The notes beneath the pieces are model-generated. The model was not told the DNA's origin, ran no database searches, and saw only the letters and a list, made by a program, of their open reading frames with translations. Below are positions 7,497 through 13,436 of a DNA stretch of 13,806 nucleotides, piece after piece. The translations under genes were made by a program, and so were the position numbers. The DNA lies in assembly GCA_964415525.1 (NCBI GenBank), contig CAYQAS010000109.1:1-13806 (forward strand). Reading direction: 5' to 3'. Within the stretch, counting starts at the first letter, position 1. Every line of letters starts with the position of its first letter. The stretch comes from CAZPUI01 sp964415525 (lineage in GTDB: Bacteria; Acidobacteriota; Holophagae; Holophagales; Holophagaceae).

Positions 7497-8015
7497 ATGT
7501 ATGACATTCCGAAACCCCTGGCCCTGATGGCGCTTTCCGGTCAGGAAGGCCATCTGGAGTGTTTCGCCTACCACCCTTCCTGGCGGGGCGTGTTCAATGC
7601 CCTCAATCGGGCCTGGATTCAGCGCTACTTCAAGCTGGAACCGACGGATGAGGAAGTGCTGGGAGATCCCGAGGGCTGCATCCTGGCCTTGGGCGGACAA
7701 GTCTTCTTCGCGCGGCTGGACGGCACGGTCGTGGGCACCTGCGCCATCGTGCCCCTGGGGCTCGGCCGCTGGGAGATCATCAAGCTCGCCGTGGATCCCG
7801 CCTGCCAGGGGCGGGGCATCGGGCGGGCCCTGGTGGGGCTTGCGGTGGATGAGAGCCGCACCCGGGGCGCCTCCATGGTGGTGGCCCGCACGAATCCCCG
7901 GCTCAGGGCCTCGTATGGCCTCTTCACATCCTCCGGTTTCACGGACGTCGGCCCGGATCCTTCTGGGGACTATGATCGCGAGACCCTGCTGCTGGAGCGG
8001 CCCCTGACGAACTGA
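7497..8015 (+). CDS. GNAT-family N-acetyltransferase
   Basis: The 172-residue protein has the GNAT fold. Motif A is IIKLAVDPACQGRGIGRALV (94-113), whose QGRGIG binds the pyrophosphate of acetyl-CoA. Strand/helix segments on either side include GTVVGTCAIVPL (76-87) and, late, ASYGLFTSSGF (138-148), the usual motif B region. Such enzymes move an acetyl group to an amine on a small molecule or protein; the substrate cannot be told. The start ATG 7497 is supported by GGGAGG (7486-7491), five bases away. An in-frame extension upstream to 7131 would lie inside the S41 gene and is rejected. It is 20 bp downstream of the S41 peptidase, so probably cotranscribed. Its end meets the structured 8019-8159 element, which separates it from the convergent asnC-like gene. 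Confidence 0.85.
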   Translation: MYDIPKPLALMALSGQEGHLECFAYHPSWRGVFNALNRAWIQRYFKLEPTDEEVLGDPEGCILALGGQVFFARLDGTVVGTCAIVPLGLGRWEIIKLAVDPACQGRGIGRALVGLAVDESRTRGASMVVARTNPRLRASYGLFTSSGFTDVGPDPSGDYDRETLLLERPLTN

Positions 8016-8018
8016 CCC

Positions 8019-8159
8019 CAGGCTGCAGGGAGGCGCACCCGTTGTGTCAGGCGCCCCCGGTCGCGGCGGGCTCCAGTTTGGCCTTTGGCCAAGCCTGGTT
8101 CCCGCCGCTCGACGCCTTCGCCTTTCGGCGCAGGCTGCCGGGAGACGCACCCGTGGTCT
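8019..8159. repeat. Structured intergenic element with diverged direct repeats
   Basis: Two copies of a 29-base sequence (8019-8047 and 8131-8159) agree at 25 of 29 positions by hand alignment. They share the core CAGGCTGC, then GGGAG, then CGCACCCGT. Between them lie a long imperfect hairpin (8063-8108) and, overlapping the second copy's start, a small one (8114-8135). The element fills the convergent gap between the GNAT and asnC-like genes, and its end reaches the asnC-like stop codon. It resembles a REP- or MITE-like unit or a local duplication. Whether other copies exist in the genome cannot be seen here. Confidence 0.5.
8063..8108. terminator. Long imperfect hairpin, possible bidirectional terminator
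   Basis: Nested arms pair in order. GCGGCGGG (8063-8070) pairs with CCCGCCGC (8101-8108), CCAG (8073-8076) with CTGG (8095-8098), and TTGGCC (8078-8083) with GGCCAA (8087-8092), closed by a TTT loop. That makes 18 paired bases with small internal loops. It sits between two convergent genes, the usual place for a shared terminator. It lacks a T run on either side, so it could instead be a REP-type structure or protect the mRNA 3' end. Confidence 0.5.
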
Positions 8160-8595
8160 ACCTTCGGTCGAAGCGGGGGGCCATCACGAGCAGGGTCTGG
8201 GTGGAGGCGATGCCGGGCAGGCGGCCCACTTCATCCCGGATGCGGTTGATGTCCTCCAGGCGCTCGCCCTCGATCTGCAGCACGAGATCGATGTCCCCGC
8301 TCACGGAGTCGGCCACCTTCACCTCGGGGAAGGCCTCCAGCATCTTCACCGCGCGATCGTGGCTCGCGCCGCCCTTGATGAGCAGGTAGGCGCGCACCCC
8401 TGCAGGGCGCTCCGTGCCCAGGCGAAGGGTGTAGCCCTGGATCACACCATCCCGCTCCAGGCGCTGGATGCGGGCCTGCACTGCGGAACGGGAGAGCCCA
8501 AGACGGGCGCCCAGCGCGGCCTGGGGCAGGCGTGCATCCGCCAGCAGTTCCGCGAGCAGGCGGCGGTCCAGGTCGTCGAGGTCGGGGCGGGACAT
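8158..8595 (-). CDS. Lrp/AsnC-family transcriptional regulator
   Basis: The 145-residue protein is the normal length for the family. An N-terminal winged helix-turn-helix (about 5-60; LDRRLLAELLADARLP, LGLSRSAVQARIQRLERDGVI) is followed by a RAM effector-binding domain (about 65-140; SGDIDLVLQI 99-108, in the position of the ligand-contact loop). Such proteins form octamers and often sense amino acids; the ligand here is unknown. The ATG at 8595 is the only sensible start. No good Shine-Dalgarno sequence precedes it, and a TAGACT box lies six bases upstream, so the message may be leaderless. It is divergent from a GNAT gene across an 84-bp spacer and may regulate that gene or itself, as many Lrp/AsnC genes do. 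Its 3' end touches the 8019-8159 repeat element. Confidence 0.92.
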   Translation of the reverse strand: MSRPDLDDLDRRLLAELLADARLPQAALGARLGLSRSAVQARIQRLERDGVIQGYTLRLGTERPAGVRAYLLIKGGASHDRAVKMLEAFPEVKVADSVSGDIDLVLQIEGERLEDINRIRDEVGRLPGIASTQTLLVMAPRFDRR

Positions 8596-8601
8596 GGCTC
8601 A

Positions 8602-8607
8602 AGTCTA
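8602..8607 (-). promoter_or_regulatory. Possible -10 box for leaderless asnC-like gene
   Basis: On the minus strand TAGACT ends six bases before the ATG at 8595. This fits the TANNNT spacing described for leaderless bacterial genes, where transcription starts at or next to the A of ATG. No strong -35 box or Shine-Dalgarno sequence is seen. Confidence 0.3.
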
Positions 8608-8679
8608 TCGCTGGACCCGTTCGAGGCGCAGACTGGCTCCAACCCCTCCGAGTTCCCAGCACCCACCCCCAGGAGCCCC

Positions 8680-9183
8680 ATGCTCAGCCTTGATACGCCC
8701 CGTCTGGAATTGATCGCCGCCACGGTGGACCTGCTCACCCTGGAACTGGACGACCCGGCGGGGTTCGCCAAGGCCCTGGAAGCGGAGGTGGGCATCGACT
8801 GGCCCCCGGGAGAATACGATCGCGACGCCATCACCTTCTTTCGGGATCAATTGCGTGCCGCACCGGAGCAGGCAGGCTGGTTCGGGTGGTACGCCAGGGA
8901 ACGGGAAGAGGGGAGCCTCGTGGGCGCCGCGGGCTACTTCGGACCCCCCGTGGAGGGTCGGGTGGAGATTGGATACTCGCTGGTGGAGGCACACCGGGGC
9001 CAAGGGTTTGCCCGGGAGATCGTCACGACCCTGGTGGACCATGCGCTCGCCCAGGGCGTCAAAGCAGTGCAGGCCCATGTCCACCGGGACAACTTGGCCT
9101 CCATCCGTGTCTTGGAACGCTGCGGTTTCGCGCGGGACGGCTCGGGAGAGGAACCTGGCCAACTGCGCTATGTGCGTTCGTAA
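8680..9183 (+). CDS. GNAT-family N-acetyltransferase (RimJ/RimL-like)
   Basis: The 167-residue protein starts with LDTPRLELIAA, a form common at the N-terminus of RimJ/RimL-type acetyltransferases. Motif A follows: VEIGYSLVEAHRGQGFA (95-111), where RGQGFA is the acetyl-CoA loop. Motif B is VHRDNLASIRVLERCGF (134-150). In this subfamily the N-terminal alpha-amino group of a ribosomal protein or a small molecule is acetylated; the target here is unknown. ATG 8680 is preceded by AGGAG (8671-8675) with a CCCC gap. A longer in-frame reading upstream to 8044 would run over the asnC-like gene and is rejected. The gene is divergent from the asnC-like regulator and 54 bp upstream of the ada-alkA fusion, whose own promoter-like box lies in that gap. 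Confidence 0.87.
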   Translation: MLSLDTPRLELIAATVDLLTLELDDPAGFAKALEAEVGIDWPPGEYDRDAITFFRDQLRAAPEQAGWFGWYAREREEGSLVGAAGYFGPPVEGRVEIGYSLVEAHRGQGFAREIVTTLVDHALAQGVKAVQAHVHRDNLASIRVLERCGFARDGSGEEPGQLRYVRS

Positions 9184-9225
9184 TTCAGGCGGCGGAATCC
9201 GGAAGACGCCCCGGGTGGCGCTCCC

Positions 9226-9231
9226 TATGCT
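9226..9231 (+). promoter_or_regulatory. Possible -10 box for leaderless ada-alkA gene
   Basis: TATGCT ends six bases before the ATG at 9238, and the bases between (GGCGGC) hold no Shine-Dalgarno sequence. The spacing fits a leaderless transcript. The 54-bp gap has no clear -35 box, which could reflect activator dependence. An Ada-type box (AAAGCGCA-like in E. coli) was not recognised. Confidence 0.33.
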
Positions 9232-9237
9232 GGCGGC

Positions 9238-10644
9238 ATGGAACAGGACTTCGACGAACTGTATGCGCGCTCCCTGGCCCGGGATGTCCGGTTCGACGGG
9301 CGTGTCTACATGGCCGTGCGCACCACCGGAATCTACTGCCTGATCTCCTGCACGGCGCGTAAGCCGAAGCGGGAGAACGTGCTGTTCTTTCCGGATGAGG
9401 CCGGGGCGCAGGCGGCGGGCTTCCGGCCCTGCAAGCGCTGTCGGCCGGACGCCTTTGGCGAGGATCGGGAGTTGGATGCGCTGGAAGCCCTGCTGAAGCG
9501 GATTCACGCCGCGCCGGAGACCTTTCGGACCGTGGAGGATCTGGCGGCGGCGGGCGGCTGGGGGACGACGACCCTCGGCGAGCGGTTCCGCCAGCACGGT
9601 CTGCCGTCTCCCGCCCAGGTGCTGGCTTCCGCTCGGGTGGATCGGCTGGCGCAAGCCCTGACGCGCTCGGATGGCGGCGTCTTCGAAGTGGCCCTGGAGG
9701 CGGGTTTCGAGAGCCTCTCTGCCGCCAACGCCCGCTTCAAAGCCCAGATGGCCCTGACCCCCGGCGCGTGGCGAAAGCTGACGCGGGAGGGGGAGCTTGC
9801 CCTTCCCGCGAACTATCGGGTGGATGACACCCTGGCCTTCCATGGCCGGGATGTCATGAGCGCTTGCGAGCGGGTGGCGGGGCGAACCCTCGTGAAGGGA
9901 CTCGAGCTGTACGGGCGGCCCGTCCAAGTGCGCCTGGTCTTCCACGGGGATCGCGTCCAGGTGACGGCGGATGCGCCCTTGCGGGAACTCCATGGCGCCC
10001 TCCTGCGTTTGCTGGGGCTGCACCTGGATCCCGGCCCCTTCGAGCGGGGGCTGGATCCCGCCTTCGCCGCCCTGGTGGCGCCCCGTGCCGGACTGCGGCT
10101 GCCCCAGACGGCGGATGCCTGGGAAGCGCTGGTCTGGGCCATCTTGGGACAGCAGGTGAACCTGGCCTTCGCCTATGCCCTGCGTCGGGATCTGGTGGCA
10201 CGGTTTGGACATTCCTTGGCGGATGGTCTCTACGCCCATCCCGGCCCGGATCGACTCGCCCAGGCGGAGGCCGCGGACCTCACGGCCCTGCGCCTCAGCC
10301 GGGCCAAGGCGGAGACGCTGATCGGCGCGGCGCGCAGGGTCGCCAGCGGCGAACTCAGCCTGGAGGCCCTGCGTCACGGCACCGCCACCCGCGCCGAACG
10401 CACCCTGCGCGCCCTCAAGGGCATTGGTCCCTGGACCGCCCGCTACGTGCTGCTCCGAGGCCTGGGTTTCGGTGATGCCGTGCCTGTGGGGGATGCAGGT
10501 TTGACCCTGGCCCTCCAGCGTTTCCATGGTCTCGACCACCGACCCGGGCCCGAGGAAACCGAGGCGCTCCTGGCGCCCCTCGCCCCCCATCGCAGTCTGG
10601 CGGTCTTCCACCTCTGGGCCAGCCTGAAAGGAACCCCCGCATGA
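9238..10644 (+). CDS. Ada-type methyl sensor/AraC activator fused to AlkA-like DNA glycosylase
   Basis: This 468-residue, three-part protein joins alkylation sensing to base excision. Residues 1-75 are an Ada zinc domain with C34, C38, C65 and C68 (GIYCLISC, RPCKRC). By family knowledge the first cysteine (C38 in E. coli Ada) takes a methyl group from DNA phosphotriesters and so switches on transcription. Residues about 80-182 form an AraC-type helix-turn-helix domain. Residues about 188-270 match the AlkA N-terminal domain. From about 290 on is the HhH-GPD glycosylase fold, with AILGQQVNLAFA (301-312), the hairpin LKGIGPWTARYV (393-404) and likely catalytic D419 in PVGDAGL. It should remove 3-methyladenine-type lesions from DNA. 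ATG 9238 is the only start that gives the intact zinc domain, and there is no ribosome site before it. The stop overlaps the ogt start as ATGA, so the two are translationally coupled. Comparable Ada-AlkA fusions are known in other bacteria; the Ada methyltransferase half is absent and is supplied by the next gene. Confidence 0.92.
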   Translation: MEQDFDELYARSLARDVRFDGRVYMAVRTTGIYCLISCTARKPKRENVLFFPDEAGAQAAGFRPCKRCRPDAFGEDRELDALEALLKRIHAAPETFRTVEDLAAAGGWGTTTLGERFRQHGLPSPAQVLASARVDRLAQALTRSDGGVFEVALEAGFESLSAANARFKAQMALTPGAWRKLTREGELALPANYRVDDTLAFHGRDVMSACERVAGRTLVKGLELYGRPVQVRLVFHGDRVQVTADAPLRELHGALLRLLGLHLDPGPFERGLDPAFAALVAPRAGLRLPQTADAWEALVWAILGQQVNLAFAYALRRDLVARFGHSLADGLYAHPGPDRLAQAEAADLTALRLSRAKAETLIGAARRVASGELSLEALRHGTATRAERTLRALKGIGPWTARYVLLRGLGFGDAVPVGDAGLTLALQRFHGLDHRPGPEETEALLAPLAPHRSLAVFHLWASLKGTPA

Positions 10645-11147
10645 TGCCCTGGCTGCACCTCCTCCCCAGCCCTGTCGCCCCCATCCAGACCGCCTTCGAC
10701 CGTCAGGGTCGTCTGGTCTACCTGGGCTTCCAGGGCCACGAGCCCCGAGAGCGACTGATGCTGGGGCTCGCGAACCGCTCCACGGATTTCGAGCGGGATC
10801 CCGCGGTGACGGAACCCCTGCGACAGCAGCTGTCCGAGTATTTCGCCGGTGCCCGCAAGGCATTCGATCACCCCCTGGCCCTGGAGGGCACGGCCTTCCG
10901 GATGAGGGTCTGGGCGGCGCTCCAGGAGATTCCCTACGGCGAAACCCGCTCCTATGGCGACCTCGCCAAGGCGCTGGGAGATCCCGGTGCCTCCCGGGCC
11001 GTGGGGGCCGCCAACGGCAGCAATCCCGTCTCCATCCTCGTCCCCTGCCACCGGGTGATCGGGGCGAGCGGATCGCTGGTGGGCTATGCGGGTGGGGTGG
11101 ATCTCAAAACGGCGCTTTTAAGGCTCGAAGGTGCGCTGCCGTCCTGA
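10641..11147 (+). CDS. ogt: Methylated-DNA--protein-cysteine methyltransferase (Ogt/Ada C-terminal type)
   Basis: This 168-residue suicide repair enzyme moves the alkyl group from O6-alkylguanine (and O4-alkylthymine) to its own cysteine. The active site is PCHRVI (135-140) with C136 as acceptor. Upstream lie the helix-turn-helix FRMRVWAALQEIPYGETRSYGDLA (about 86-109, with the intervening arginine finger region near SRAVGAANGSNP, 118-129) and an N-terminal alpha/beta domain (about 11-75). The protein ends with GYAGGVDLKTALLRLEGA (148-165), as is typical. It starts inside the stop codon of the ada-alkA gene (ATGA, 10641-10644), with AAGGAA about nine bases before the ATG, so the two should be made together. 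Together they divide the functions of E. coli Ada and AlkA between two coupled genes. Confidence 0.93.
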   Translation: MMPWLHLLPSPVAPIQTAFDRQGRLVYLGFQGHEPRERLMLGLANRSTDFERDPAVTEPLRQQLSEYFAGARKAFDHPLALEGTAFRMRVWAALQEIPYGETRSYGDLAKALGDPGASRAVGAANGSNPVSILVPCHRVIGASGSLVGYAGGVDLKTALLRLEGALPS

Positions 11148-11149
11148 CG

Positions 11150-11162
11150 TGCGGGCGCCGCA
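11150..11162. repeat. Small hairpin after ogt
   Basis: TGCGG (11150-11154) pairs with CCGCA (11158-11162) across a 3-base loop, starting two bases after the ogt stop. The stem is short and no T run follows, so it is at most a weak pause or 3'-end structure. The remaining gap to 11229 shows nothing else except the ribosome site of the next gene. Confidence 0.25.
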
Positions 11163-11229
11163 TCTCAATGCTCCCGGCTGCTTTACCGAAATGCGGGGCA
11201 GGGCATTCCAGCCTCAGCAGGAGCACGCC

Positions 11230-11472
11230 ATGTCTCTTCCTGAATACCTTCCCGGCTGTTTCAGTGAGGCGGACTTGCGGTTCGCCGTTCATCCCCTGGA
11301 CGAACTGCGGGCCTTCGAACTGCTCAAGTTCTGTCGGCAGCACCAAATCACACTGGAAGCCGTGGTGGCCGGGGTGAGGGCCTTCCTGGAATCGCGGGGA
11401 TGTGCTGCAACACAGATTGAGGTCGAAGTCGCCTCCGTCTCGCGGCACTTTGGGCCCTGGCTCAAGGCTTGA
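11230..11472 (+). CDS. Small unknown protein, 80 residues
   Basis: I do not recognise this family. The ATG at 11230 is supported by AGGAG (11219-11223), six bases away; an in-frame extension back to 11131 would overlap ogt and has no ribosome site. The protein begins MSLPEYLPGCFSEADLRFAV and is predicted by eye to be mainly helical (about 12-58). It has two cysteines in the first half (C10, C35) and one near residue 58, the last in SRGCAATQIEVEVAS. There is no signal peptide, membrane segment or obvious metal-binding pattern. It lies 82 bp after ogt on the same strand and so may be the last gene of the repair run, but the gap is large enough for its own promoter. Its last 11 bases overlap the end of the convergent lysR gene. 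The clear start site, acceptable codon use and lack of another explanation make it likely to be real. Confidence 0.7.
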   Translation: MSLPEYLPGCFSEADLRFAVHPLDELRAFELLKFCRQHQITLEAVVAGVRAFLESRGCAATQIEVEVASVSRHFGPWLKA

Positions 11473-12343
11473 CGCAGCGCAGGAGGGCCGTGGCGCTGGG
11501 GGACAGTGCGCCGGAGCCCATGACCCAGCTGTAGGTGCGGGGGATGTGCAGGTCCTCCAGGGGCAGGAGCTTGAGCAGCCCCACCTCCACCTCGTGCGCG
11601 ATGCTGAGGCGAGAGAGGAAGCCCCATCCCAGGCCACGCATCACGGCGTGCTTGAGGGCCTCGGTGTGGCCGATGACAAGGTCTCCAGGCTGAAAGGGCC
11701 GACTGCGGCCGAGGGCGCGGGCCACCACGGCGCGGGTGCCGCTGCCCTCCTCGCGCCAGAGGAGCCGCAGGGGGCGGAGGTCCGCGACTCGGCTGGGGCT
11801 GGGACCGGGCAAAGATGCGGCGGCCACCAGCACCAGCTCATCCGTGGTGTAGGGCTCCAGGCGCAGGCCCGAGGCGCGGGGCAGGCCCTCCACCAGGGCG
11901 AGGGCGAGCCGGCCCTCCCGTACCGCCGTCAGCATCTCCGTGGTGTTGCCCACGCTCACATGCACGGGCACCTGCGGGTGGCGATGGAGAAAGGCCTCCA
12001 GGAGGGGCGGGATGAGGCTGGCGGCGGCGGTGGTGCTGGCGCCGAGTTCGAGCGGGCCCAGACGCAGGGGCGCCGCGCCGAGGTCCGCCGCCTCGGCGAG
12101 CAGGTCGTGGAGGCGTTGGGCGACGTCCAGCAGGCGCTGCCCCGCCTCCGTCAGCACCATCCCGCTGCGGCTCCGCAGGAAGAGGGGGCAGCCGAGGGCC
12201 TCCTCCAGGATACGGATCTGGGCTGTGACCGCGGGTTGGCTGAGGGCCAGCCGTCGCGCGGCCTCCGTCACCGTGCCTGCCAGGGCGACCCGGCGAAAGG
12301 TCTCCAGGTGGCGGGGATCCAGGGAGGGGGGCAGGGTTTCCAT
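11462..12343 (-). CDS. LysR-family regulator (YeiE/CysL-like)
   Basis: This 293-residue protein has the LysR layout. A winged helix-turn-helix lies at 10-70 (LETFRRVALAGTVTEAARRL, SQPAVTAQIRILEEALG, LFLRSRSGMVLTEAG), followed by a linker helix and a two-lobed effector domain from about 95. The segment REEGSGTR (197-204) is shared with YeiE, CysL and CbbR-like members and lies at the anion-binding site. The start ATG 12343 has AGGA six bases before it; an in-frame codon at 12394 would add an unrelated 17-residue tail reaching to within 18 bp of the yeiH start. It is divergent from a yeiH-type gene, an arrangement seen for yeiE-yeiH in E. coli. YeiE has been linked to sulfite sensing, so a sulfur oxyanion is a reasonable but unproved effector. 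The 69-bp spacer carries a 32-bp dyad that may be its operator. Its 3' end overlaps the small convergent gene by 11 bp. Confidence 0.9.
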   Translation of the reverse strand: METLPPSLDPRHLETFRRVALAGTVTEAARRLALSQPAVTAQIRILEEALGCPLFLRSRSGMVLTEAGQRLLDVAQRLHDLLAEAADLGAAPLRLGPLELGASTTAAASLIPPLLEAFLHRHPQVPVHVSVGNTTEMLTAVREGRLALALVEGLPRASGLRLEPYTTDELVLVAAASLPGPSPSRVADLRPLRLLWREEGSGTRAVVARALGRSRPFQPGDLVIGHTEALKHAVMRGLGWGFLSRLSIAHEVEVGLLKLLPLEDLHIPRTYSWVMGSGALSPSATALLRCVKP

Positions 12344-12359
12344 CAAAATTCCTGATGAT

Positions 12360-12391
12360 CCATCCGTTCTTGCGATTGGAAGAAATGATGG
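12360..12391. promoter_or_regulatory. 32-bp dyad, candidate operator for the LysR regulator
   Basis: In the 69-bp spacer between the lysR and yeiH starts, CCATC (12360-12364) mirrors GATGG (12387-12391) and TTCTT (12367-12371) mirrors AAGAA (12380-12384), with equal 2-base gaps and an 8-base centre. Ten base pairs of symmetry in such a small gap fit a regulator site shared by both genes. It does not show the textbook T-N11-A centre of LysR sites. Confidence 0.5.
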
Positions 12392-12412
12392 CATGGCCTC
12401 AGGCTCGACGAG

Positions 12413-13363
12413 ATGGACACGTTCGCCGCCTCCCGCCCCTGGGCTCCCGCACTGCTGTTGGCCAGCCTATGTGCCTGTCTGGTGCTGCCCATCTCTGCCG
12501 GCGCCGCCCTGGCCCTCGGGCTGGGGGTCGGATGGCTCGTCCAGGACACCTGGGCGGACCATCGTCGCCGCTGGATACCGCGCCTCCTGGCCATTTCCGT
12601 CGTCGGTCTCGGGGCAGGGCAGGATCTGGGTCGGGTGCTGCGTCATGGCCTGCATGGCCTGGGATGGACCCTACTCACCCTCAGCTTCGTGCTGCTGTTG
12701 GCCTGGGGGCTGACCCGGCTCCTGGCGGTGCCCTGGCGGATGGGTTTGCTCGTGGGTATCGGGACCGCCATTTGCGGGGGAAGCGCCATTGCCGCCACGG
12801 CGCCGGTGCTCGATGCGGAGGAGGGCGAGACCTCCCTGGCGCTCGGCACGGTCTTCATGCTCAACGCCGTAGGGCTCTGGATCTTTCCCTCCCTGGGCCG
12901 ATGGGCGGGGTTGGATGGGCCCAGGTTCGGCTTCTGGGCCGCCCTTGGCATCCATGACACCAGTTCGGTGGTGGGGGCGGCCCTCGCCTTCGGGCATGGG
13001 GCACTGGATCTGGCCGTCACCACCAAGCTGGCGCGCGCCCTCTGGATCGTGCCTTTGACCCTCGCACTGGCACGGATGCGGTCCGCGACGGGGCGACCCA
13101 TGAAACGTCCCTGGTTTATCCTCGGCTTCCTCGCCATGGCGGCCCTGGTCGGAGCCGCGCCTTCCTTGGCCTGGATGGGGCAGGGCATCGCGGCAGGATC
13201 CCGGCGCCTGCTGGTGGCCACGCTCCTGCTGGTGGGGGCGGGACTGGACCGGAAAACCCTGGTTCGAGTGGGCTGGCGCCCGCTCCTGATGGGTGTCCTG
13301 CTCTGGACTGTCCTGGGGGCCACGACTCTTTGGGCTGTGGCTTCGGGCCTTCTAAAGCCCTGA
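12413..13363 (+). CDS. YeiH/UPF0324-family membrane protein, putative sulfur-compound exporter
   Basis: The 316-residue protein is strongly hydrophobic, with about nine or ten membrane segments by eye (for example 12-30, 31-45, 58-70, 84-106, 110-132, 143-160, 176-193, 207-221, 235-250, 265-277, 289-311). The family signature GTAICGGSAIAATAPVL (117-133) is complete, as are HDTSSVVGAA (181-190) and KLARALWIVP (205-214). The family is annotated as a putative sulfate or sulfite exporter in the inner membrane; direct transport proof is limited, so the substrate is inference. ATG 12413 is the first possible start after an in-frame stop at 12386-12388; the ribosome site is weak (only AGG or GAG-like bases). 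It is divergent from the YeiE-like LysR gene, which probably controls it through the dyad between them. tex follows 91 bp downstream. Confidence 0.88.
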   Translation: MDTFAASRPWAPALLLASLCACLVLPISAGAALALGLGVGWLVQDTWADHRRRWIPRLLAISVVGLGAGQDLGRVLRHGLHGLGWTLLTLSFVLLLAWGLTRLLAVPWRMGLLVGIGTAICGGSAIAATAPVLDAEEGETSLALGTVFMLNAVGLWIFPSLGRWAGLDGPRFGFWAALGIHDTSSVVGAALAFGHGALDLAVTTKLARALWIVPLTLALARMRSATGRPMKRPWFILGFLAMAALVGAAPSLAWMGQGIAAGSRRLLVATLLLVGAGLDRKTLVRVGWRPLLMGVLLWTVLGATTLWAVASGLLKP

Positions 13364-13410
13364 AATGGCAGGAGCTGCACCCCATGGAGGCAGGAGCGGT
13401 CCCCCCGCGC

Positions 13411-13416
13411 TATGAT
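13411..13416 (+). promoter_or_regulatory. Possible -10 box for tex
   Basis: TATGAT, a near-consensus -10 hexamer, lies 38 bp before the tex GTG in the 91-bp gap after yeiH. No clear -35 box is visible 17 bases upstream, where the sequence is GC-rich. Two copies of GGCAGGAGC (13367-13375 and 13389-13397, 22 bp apart) lie just upstream and could be binding sites or chance. Confidence 0.33.
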
Positions 13417-13417
13417 T

Positions 13418-13436
13418 CCCCTTTCCCCCCAAGGGG
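13418..13436 (+). repeat. Hairpin in the tex leader
   Basis: CCCCTT (13418-13423) pairs exactly with AAGGGG (13431-13436) around a C-rich 7-base loop. It lies between the TATGAT box and the tex ribosome site (AAAGGG, 13442-13447). It could be a leader structure, or part of the end of the yeiH transcript; the lack of a following T run argues against a terminator. Confidence 0.35.

Noticed and set aside
8605..10863. 752-codon open frame on the minus strand across the GNAT, ada-alkA and ogt genes
   Set aside because: It is antisense to three clearly assigned genes, has no domain and no ribosome site, and arises from GC-skewed codon positions.
11131..11472. A longer 113-residue version of the small unknown gene
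   Set aside because: It would overlap the ogt end with no ribosome site, while the ATG at 11230 has AGGAG at good spacing.
12343..12394. Longer LysR start at 12394
   Set aside because: It would add 17 residues not usual for the family and reach through the spacer dyad to within 18 bp of yeiH; the ATG at 12343 has its own AGGA site.
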